DNA of 64,000 bases from Mallotus nudiflorus (lineage: Eukaryota > Streptophyta > Magnoliopsida > Malpighiales > Euphorbiaceae): NCBI GenBank assembly GCA_947683625.1, contig CANTUR010000070.1, forward strand, positions 1,674,001 to 1,738,000, in the 5' to 3' direction. Position numbers and translations under genes: made by a program. Below, in pieces: positions 55,711-64,000 of this stretch (positions are counted from its first letter, which is position 1; each line of letters begins with the position of its first letter). The notes under the pieces were generated by a model. It did not search any database. It had not been told where the DNA came from and saw nothing but the letters and a program-made list of their open reading frames with translations.

Positions 55711-58700
55711 TGTCACGACCCAAAACTGGGGGCCATAACCGGCGCTAAGGAATGAGAATTCTTTCGAATCCGGAACCCGTAGTAATCCTTGAATATAATA
55801 AAAAAAATAATAAATAAATTTAAATAATAAAAAATACAACAGAATTTAAAACTTAATAATTATGTACTGAATAATCTTCTCATATCATAAAATAAGATAT
55901 TTTAATGCAACATTCAGAGACATGCTTCTCTCAATTAAAATCAGCATACATAATATAGAGTACAACTTCTGACTAATATAAATACAACTACTATAGTTTT
56001 CTAGAATACAATAATAAATAATTAAGTAGATAATTTACATAATAAAGTCAGGTCGGATAGGCCTACTGTAGAGGTTTGAAGAAGAAGACTCTCCTGTAAA
56101 AACATCAACGGAGGGGAGTCAGACCTCACTGAGTGAATTATTATAATATATATACACGCATTACTAAATGTCAAATGCAGACAATCATATATATATATAT
56201 ATATATATGGTACACACAAATGCTAAAAATCACTTTATAATTAATACTGAAAAACATCAGTTTATGAAGGATCAAATAGAACCCTAAGTTATCGCAACCT
56301 CAAATATCAATAGGAAACGCTGTAGCCATACTGGCTCACTTAATTCCAAGTAAATTCACTTAATCCAATTGGACAGTAGACTGGCTCCGAGGCAATAAGT
56401 CAACTGAGCTCCAATAGTCTGACTGTTAGTATGATTGGCCTTGAGACACTTGGTCAACCAAGCTTTAGCAATCACACCATCAATCACATTTCACATCAAT
56501 CAAATCAATCAAGTCATAATCTCTACAAATAAATTAGTAAATCAACTTACAATCTATCACACTGGTACGTACTCGGTCTTAGTTCTGCCCACTAGGAAGC
56601 ACGTTCTATCGATATCCTTCATTTAAAAATAAAACATACATTCGAGAATAAATAATATAAAACGGCATTCAAAATGATCAAGTAAACCATATATATACCT
56701 AAAATATACTAAGTATATTTCAAGTATATATATGTAAAATCAATTCAAACAATTCATGAAATATACCCAAAATAAATCAATAATATACTTAAAAAAAATT
56801 AAATATAAATCAAAAGGCAAACATGCATTTATTTTAAAATATACCAAGAATATACTAAAAATATACCTAAAATATACTTAAGCATTTAATAAAGCAATTA
56901 TGAAAAATTTTACATTTAAAACATATAATTCTAAAACATGCAACCTAAAGCAATGTATATATATAATAATAACTCACAATGATGCGCTCCACGAGACTGG
57001 TCCGACGGGCCTAGTCCGCTAGGCCTTAGTCTCGGCACAACTAAACAATAAATGCGATCACTAAATTAGAATAAATCTAACTTAGCCTTCTAGAAACTCG
57101 ATCTAGAATTACTAAATATAAACAGACACAGAATTAGAATTAGACCCGATGTCACATTTTACGAGAATTCTACCGAAAATTCGGCAGAACCTCCCCTGTA
57201 AAATGGACATCTCTCTACTAAAAAGTAGAGTCAGTCCTGTAAGAAAAATACACTTCGAGTATAGAAATCCTCACAACCCTCGATTGGAATCCCGAACTAC
57301 AAAAATTTCCCAACCGAGGTCCACAATTCACCACAAATTCAATAATACAATAAAATATATTAAAAATCAATAAATACCATAAATGCCCTCCAATTATCAA
57401 AATATAACATATTTTAAATTAAAAAACCAAAAATAATTATTATCCTAATAATTACTTAAAAACCCTATATAATAATATAATATTATTAAAAATCCATTTT
57501 ATTACAAAAATAGTATATTATATATTATTTGAAAATAACTTTTGAAAATTAGAATTAATTAGTTAAAATTAGTAAATAATTTGTAAAAATCATTTTTATA
57601 CCTCAAATAATATTAAAACCAATTAAACATAATATTTAACTAAAATTACCAAATTAACCTTAATATTTAAAAATACACATAAAATACTAATAATACTCAA
57701 AAATTCAATAAAAATTATGTAAATACACAAAAATTATTTTCTCAACATATTTCTCATTAATATCAACAAATACATATAATTAAGCAACTATTTCTAACAA
57801 AATATGTATTTAACCTATATTTTCAAAATTGACATAAACTAAAAATAATTATAAAAATTACAAAAAATTCACAAAAATTATAAACTCAACTCTAAAATTA
57901 ATAATAACCACTAATAACACCAAAAATCACAATTTCATAATTTATATAATTAATTTACGAAAATTAATAAAATATTCAAAAATTCACAAAAATCAAAATA
58001 ATTCCCAAAAATCACACAAAAATTCAAGGATGTAGCTTGAGCTAGGGAGATCAAATTTTGTGAAGGAACTTTCCATGAATCAACCAAAAATTCCTGAAAA
58101 AAAAATCAAAAACCAAAAATGGCCGAAATGAAGAAATTGAAAAACAGCAAAAATGAAGGAGTTAGAGCTCAAACCAAGGCTGGAATCAAGTTCACCGGAG
58201 CTCTAAGAGTCAAACAACACCGGAAACGAGAAGAATGGTGGCCGAAAAAGCAATCAATGGCCAAAAACTTCACAAGCTGTCGCTGCGATTTTCGGCGATC
58301 CAACGAGCTTCTGGCAGTAGGACCACATTGGAGAGGGAGAGGGAAGAAAGGGGAGGAGGTTGGCGGTGGCTGGTGGAGACGAAGGGTGGTCCAGCGTGTT
58401 GCTCCGAGAGGCACAATGAGGGTAGGGGTACAGGATGAAGAAGGAGAAGAAGAAGCTTGCCCTTTTGTTTTTTTTTATGTATATATTATACATAATACTA
58501 TATATTACAATTTAATAAAATTTATATTATAATATATTATAATATTACACTAAATTCACACACCACACATGTATATTATTCACATATATATATATACACA
58601 TACATATATGTATATATTACACACAATAATAATTAATATACATGTATAATATTAACGATAAACCCTTATATATATATATATATTAACACTTAAAATACAC

Positions 58701-58894
58701 TACAATAAACATTATTAAACTAATGTAATCCAAAATAATAAACTTCGATATACACATTTATGTGGAAAATTATAATTAAACGTAAAATAATAATAATTAT
58801 TCAAAAAATAATAAAATAATCAAGTATAGTTTTAAATTTTATTAACACTACATATCCTATTAAATATTAAAATAATTTAAAAACTAGGACTACA
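55711..58894 (-). mobile_element. Tekay/Del-type LTR, reversed, full length
   Basis: Starts TGTCACGACCC at 55711 (the reverse of GGGTCGTGACA) and ends AACTAGGACTACA at 58894, the reverse of TGTAATAACCCGAG with changes. It is 3184 bp long. Flanks (TGTTT and GCAAA) show no TSD, and the gag N-terminus expected here is absent, so a deletion or recombination event accompanied the insertion. The frame 58119-58532 on the plus strand lies antisense to its GC-rich leader block and is not a gene. Confidence 0.8.
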
Positions 58895-60236
58895 GCAAAG
58901 AGTTCCTCAGACTGGGTCGGTATGCAGAGGATTTGATGAGAGATTAGTACTTTGTAATTATTACATACGTCACCATATTGGGTTCTGCGTTCGCTAGGAT
59001 GCCTACTGCAAGCCTTACTCTTAAGTCTATTATAGAATTACCCAAGAAGATAGAGCTTAAATTGGTCGAGCAGGGAGTTATTCCTTATTATTATCAGTTG
59101 GGAGGTGTACAGACAGGAGGATCACAGAGTACTCAGTACACCACTTTTCAGATTGGCTTTAGCAATCGGTAGAGAAGATCCTATCAGCAGAGCCAAAGAC
59201 CTCAGTAGAGAGTCCACAGAAGTAGCAGACATGGCTATAGTGGACTGTGTAGACCTATCAGATTTAGTTCTGTAGCTACTAATAGTAGCAGTGGTCAGAG
59301 TTCGGGTTATGGCAGCACAGGATCAACAAATAGTGCTTATCAAATGTGTAGAAGAGTCCATTAGGGATCGTACTACATGACTCTTGGAGCTTATTTCAGA
59401 TGTGGATAGATGAGGCATTTGTTAGAGCATGTCTATATTTTGTCTATTAACAGCAGGTTCAGCAACAGTTTATTGCTAGTTTAGCTCCAGCTCCTTATCA
59501 GTTGTCTTCAACTTAATATCCGAGTACGATGTAGCTTGTTGCCTAGTAGGGGTATGGGAAAGGTAGTAGAGGAGGTGCCAGGGGTTTTGGTCAGGCTTCC
59601 ACCAACCAGTAGGGAGGTCGAGGTCAAGCAAAAGTTTTCATCCTCACCCAGCAGGATGCTCAGGCATCCAACACCGTTGTTGCAGGTATACTTCAAGTTT
59701 TTCACTTAGATGCTAGAGTTTTGATTGATCCAGGTGCCACACATTCTTTCGTGTCCCCTATTTTTTCTTTGAAGTCGTGTTGGTAAGCTTCTAGGATGGC
59801 TTTTCCTTTATTTGTCGCCACTCCTCTAAATGATTCATTAAACACCGACATGGTTCTTTCTAGTTGTCTGGTGTTAGTATGAGGTAGAGAATTACAAGTA
59901 GAATTAGTGTTGTTGGATATGATGGAGTTCGATGTGATCTTTAGTATGGATTGGTTATCTTAGCACTATACCATTATGGATTGTAGGAGTAAAAAGGTGA
60001 TTTTCAGAATTTCATATGAAGAAGAGTTTAAGTTTGTGGGTGATAAGAGTTATGCACCTCATAATCTTATTTCCGCTATCACATCTAAGAAGTTGTTGAG
60101 GAAGGGTTGTCAGGGATACTTAAGTGGAGAAGTTATTTCTCACAAATGTTGCGGTAGCTTATAAGTTTCCTGATGTTTTTCCTAAGGAGTAGTCAGGTTT
60201 ACCACCTCACAAAGAGATCGAATTCTATATAGATGT
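58895..60236 (+). pseudogene. Tekay/Del-type gag C-terminus and protease
   Basis: Begins mid-gag with KEFLRLGRYAEDLMRD. A glycine/serine/glutamine-rich part follows (59080-59330) with a decayed zinc knuckle (YFRCG...RHL near 59395-59420), then GRGQAKVFILTQQDAQASN and the protease active site LIDPGATHSFVS at 59721-59756 (Asp codon 59727-59729), which is the usual form in this lineage. Next come MDWLS, MDCRSKKVIF and KLLRKGCQGYL (59976-60164), then FPDVFPKE and GLPPHKEIEF, the approach to RT. The RT itself is cut off by the LTR at 60237. Many stops. Confidence 0.78.
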
Positions 60237-62881
60237 TGTAATATCCCGAGTTTTTAAACAATTTTAAAATGTATCAGGATATGCAGTGTTAATAATTTTG
60301 TATATATATTTATGATATTTTATGAGTTTATTATTTGTTTACAGCTAATTTTAATTGTTTTATATTATTTTAAGATATTTACGTAAAATTTTCCCGGGAA
60401 TTGTATTTTCGAGGAAATTAACACGTAAATAATTTAATATTAATTATTTTGACTAGTTTTACGAATTTGCATGAACTCATATATAATTTTAAAGTGCTAA
60501 ATAAAATGAATATATATGTATTTATTTAAATTAAATTAGGGTTTAATTAATTAACTTAATTTTTATTATTTAGTTTTAATATTAATTAATTAATTATAAG
60601 TGTATAAATTATTAAAATATATGTGTGGTGAGTACTATTTGTGTGTGAGACTATATATTATTATAATATATAGTGTGGATATATATATATACATATATAC
60701 TTAATTTTTAATCAAAATAAAAAAAAAGTTTGCATTATTTACGATTATGCCACTTGATCATCTTCCTTCTTCCCAATTGCCCTTCCACCATTTTCGGCCA
60801 TTTCAAGCTGATTTTCTTTCTGTCAGTGTGCCTCTCATCCTTCCTCCTCCACCTCCAGCCTTTCCCAACGCCTGATGCTCCCATTTCCGGTGTGATTTGG
60901 CCGAAAAACCAAGAAGAAACCGAAACTCGACCAAGCTCCGATCGACATGATCTCGGCCACCAAAATCGACACCGCTGGTCTCTATCTTCTCCTTGAGCTC
61001 TGGTGAGTGTGATTCCAAACTTTGTTTCACTTAAAATGGTCTAGATTACCCTAGGTTTTGATATTGCAATTTTGGCCTATTAGGGTTTTCAATTTTTTTG
61101 AGCTTCAATTTGATTGATTCAAGAAAACTCCCTTCACAAAATTTTATCCTTGTATCTTAATCTTCATGATGGAATTTTTGTAGAATTTTTGGAATTTATT
61201 TTGATTTTTGTGAATTTTTTATTATTTTATTAATATTTTCTAATTTTTGAAAATTAATTAATTAAATTATGAAATTGTGTTTCATGGTGTTTATAGGTGT
61301 TGAAATTAATTTTAGAAATTTATTTGTAATTTTTTTGAATTTTATGTATTTATTTTGAATTTATTTAGTTTATGTAATTTTTGGAAAATTAGGTTAATTA
61401 TGTGTTTTATTGAAATTAATTGGTTAATTGAGTATATTTATTGATATTATTGAATTATATGTTGAGAAATTAAATTTTTAGTAATTATATTATTTTTGGT
61501 GAATTTTTGATTAATTTTAGTGAATTTATATATATAGGGGTATTTTGGTAATTTGACACTAAATTGGTTTTAATAGTTATTTAAGGTATAAAAATGATTT
61601 CTACAAATTATTTAGTATTTTTAACTAATTAAAACTATTTTTCATAAATTATTTTCAAATTATATATATAATATACGATTTTTCTAAATAAATGAGTTTT
61701 TATTGATTTTTAATATGTTTTAGGGTTAAATATGTAATTTGGATTTATAAAATGTATTTTTATTATAAAAGGGTATTTTCGGTATTTTGTAATTGATTTG
61801 TGAATTTTGGACCTCGGTCGGTGAATTGTAATTTGGAGTCCGACCGAGGGATTGTGGTTGTGTTTTGTGTTTATTTCGAAGTGTGTTTTCTTTGCAGGAC
61901 CGGCTTTACTCTTTGATTAAAGAGATGTCCATTTTACAGGGGAGGTTCTATCGGATTTTTGATAGAATTCTCATAAAACGTGATGTTCGGTTGAACTCTG
62001 ATTCTAATTCTGTGTCTAGTATTCCAAATCGAGCCTTTAGAACTTCCGTTAGATTTATTCTGATCTTCTGTTGTCACTTGTTTGTTTAGTTGCACCGAAA
62101 CCGAGGCCTAGTGGACCAGGCCCGTCGAACCCATCTCGTGGAGCGCAATAAACAATGAGTTGTTATTTTATATATATATGTTCTAGGACGCATGATTTTA
62201 GAAATGTACAATTTATTTTAGTAAAATATGCATAAATGATTTATTTATTACTTAGATTTACTTTTGGTATATTTTCGGTATATTTTCAACTATATGCATG
62301 TTTTATTAACAAATTATTCTTAAAATGTTTTTATGTATATTCATGGTATATTTTTAGTTTATTTTGTAATTTAATTGGATTTATTTAACGTATATATACT
62401 CGAAATATAACTGGTTTATTTTTGGTATATTTATATTATATATATGGTTTATGTTGCTATTCATTTCAAATTCATGCATCATTTATTTTTATGAATGCAT
62501 GTTTTATATTTAAAATGAAGCATATCAATAGAACGTGCTACCTAGTGGGCAGCACTAGGCCGAGTACATACCGGTACGCTGATAGCATTTAGGCTATATT
62601 ACTAACCTATTGTGGATTATGATCGGATTGATTGATTTGATGTGTGATATGATTTGAGAGTGTGATTGCTGGAGCTCGGTTGACCAAGTGTCTCAGGGCC
62701 AATAACACTGACAGTCAGACCGCTGGAGCTCGGTTGACTTAGTGTCTCGGGGCCAGTCTACTGTCCAAATGGAACAAGTGAATTTATTTGGAATAAGGGA
62801 GCCTGTATGGCTAGAGTGTTGTCTAACACTGTTTGAGGTTGCGATTTGCTAGGGTTATATTTGATCCTTCATAAACGGTGA
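60237..62881 (+). mobile_element. Tekay/Del-type LTR, interrupted at its 3' part
   Basis: Starts TGTAATATCCCGAG inside the protease-RT linker. Matches the family up to TTCATAAACGGTGA, where the reversed LTR at 62882 begins, so about the last 560 bases are missing from the window or displaced to its right. Contains a GC-richer leader block (60750-61010), a consensus splice donor (61003) and a TTTGCAG acceptor (61891-61897). The frames 60730-60996 and 61865-62089 lie in this LTR. Confidence 0.8.
61003..61897 (+). other. Predicted intron inside Tekay LTR
   Basis: Donor CTCTG|GTGAGTGTG at 61003 follows the GC-rich leader block. Acceptor TTTTCTTTGCAG|GACCGG ends at 61897. The 895 bases between are AT-rich, as plant introns are. 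The reversed copy has the same sites (donor CTCCG|GTGAAC at 58195, acceptor TTTCTTACAG|GACTGA at 57237). Splicing itself is inferred. Confidence 0.5.
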
Positions 62882-64000
62882 TGTCACGACCCAAAACAAG
62901 GGTCATGACCAACGCTAGGAAACGGGAATTCTTTCGAATCCGGAACTCGTAGCAAGCCTAAAAATAAAATAAAACATGTAATAATAAATACAATATATAA
63001 TGCAGCGGAAATAAAAATCATAAATATAGTAATAACATATGCACCAACTGAATTAAATCAAATCCTCATCATTTCATATATATAAATCTTTTAATACAAA
63101 TCCAGTTCAAATATATAATACAACATCTCTTTAAATATTTAATGACTACTGCAGTGTCTAGATAAAATAAATCCAAGACTCAGAGAAGCAGTTTACACAA
63201 AGAAGTCGGGGCAAAAGAAATCCGGCGTACAGGCCTGCTACTGAGGTCTGAAAATGATGACTCTCCTGAAAAATAGTCAACGGAGGGGAGTCAGACCTCA
63301 ATGAGTGAATTACTATAATATATATACATACACACTAAATGACAATGCATACAGTCAACAGTATATATCTAATATGTATATATACAGGCAAATACACACA
63401 GATGCAATAAAATCATTTTATATATATTTCATTGAAAATCATCTTTTATGAAGGATCAAATAGAACCCTATGATATCGAAACCTCAATCAGTGTTAGACA
63501 ACACTCTAGCCATACAGGCTCACTTAATCCAAATATATCCACTTAATCCATTTAGACAGTAGACTAGCCCCGAGACACTAAGTCAACCGAGCTCCAGCAG
63601 TTTGACTGCCAGTGTGATTGGCCCCGAGACACTAGGTCAACCGAGCTCCAGCAATCACACCTCCAAACCACATCACACATCAGATAATCATATTCAATCA
63701 ATATCCACAAATGGTTAGTAATATAGCCTAAATACTATAGGCGTACCGGTACGTACTCGGCCCTAGTGCTGCCCACTAGGTAGCACGTTCTATTGATATC
63801 CTTCATTAATAAATGTAAAACATCTATTCATAAATAAATGATGCATGAATTTAAATAAAATAACAATATAAACCATATATATACCAAAAATATACCAAAA
63901 GTAAACCAAGTATATTTCGAGTATATATACGTCAAATGAATCCAATCAAATTATAAATTAAGCTAGAAATATATTTAAAAACATTTTAAATATAATTTAT
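62882..64000 (-). mobile_element. Tekay/Del-type LTR, reversed, runs off the window
   Basis: Starts TGTCACGACCC and aligns with 55711 onward, including the CTCAATGAGTGAATTA block, the paired GGTCAACCGAGCTCC repeats (63590-63650) and CGTACCGGTACGTACTCGG (63743). The left flank pentamer is GGTGA; the right end is beyond 64000. Together with the plus-strand LTR next to it, it forms an inverted repeat. Confidence 0.8.

Noticed and set aside
58119..58532. 137-residue plus-strand ORF in a GC-rich block
   Set aside because: It is antisense to the leader block of a reversed Tekay LTR; equivalent blocks at 14020, 52620 and 60750 give unrelated frames.

Overview
This window looks like heterochromatic plant DNA: AT-rich and made almost entirely of LTR retrotransposons nested inside one another. 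I found no host gene, rRNA, tRNA or CRISPR array. The lineages present (Athila and Tat-type Ty3/gypsy, Tekay/Del-type chromovirus, SIRE/Maximus-type Ty1/copia) point to a flowering plant. The species cannot be read from the sequence. All coding regions are decayed retroelement genes.

Layout. A candidate SINE with a 12-bp target-site duplication (TSD) sits near the left edge (441-593). From 712 to about 52528 lies one minus-strand Athila element: its 3' LTR (712-2154), a long 3' noncoding region that holds a solo copia-type LTR (5312-6847, TSD AAATA), an env-like/ATHILA ORF (about 6850-8110), integrase, RNase H and RT (8833-11637), and then protease and gag (50267-52528). RT and protease are 38.6 kb apart because a plus-strand SIRE-type copia element (11638-50266, TSD GTAAT) inserted between them. 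The Athila reading frame stops at one edge of the copia element and resumes at the other.

The copia element is itself a host. Its gag is split by a Tekay solo LTR (13333-16888, TSD GTCAG). Between pol and its env-like ORF sits a minus-strand, internally deleted SIRE element (21547-26722, TSD CATGA). Downstream of the env-like ORF sits a minus-strand Tat element (29023-about 45829) with gag, protease, G-patch, RT, two RNase H domains and integrase, plus plus-strand antisense ORFs of the plant mobile domain type. A second Tat-type solo LTR (46674-49113) follows, then the copia polypurine tract and 3' LTR (49169-50266).

The Athila gag is cut at about 52529. From there to the right edge the window is a tangle of Tekay-type LTRs in both orientations (52529-55557 +, 55711-58894 -, 60237-62881 +, 62882-64000 -) around a broken Tekay gag/protease (58895-60236).

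Points most worth following up: a predicted intron at the same place inside Tekay LTR copies; antisense plant-mobile-domain ORFs in the Tat element; a 72-bp minisatellite open on both strands; and the recurrence, in three lineages, of LTR palindrome motifs just upstream of each element's extra ORF.
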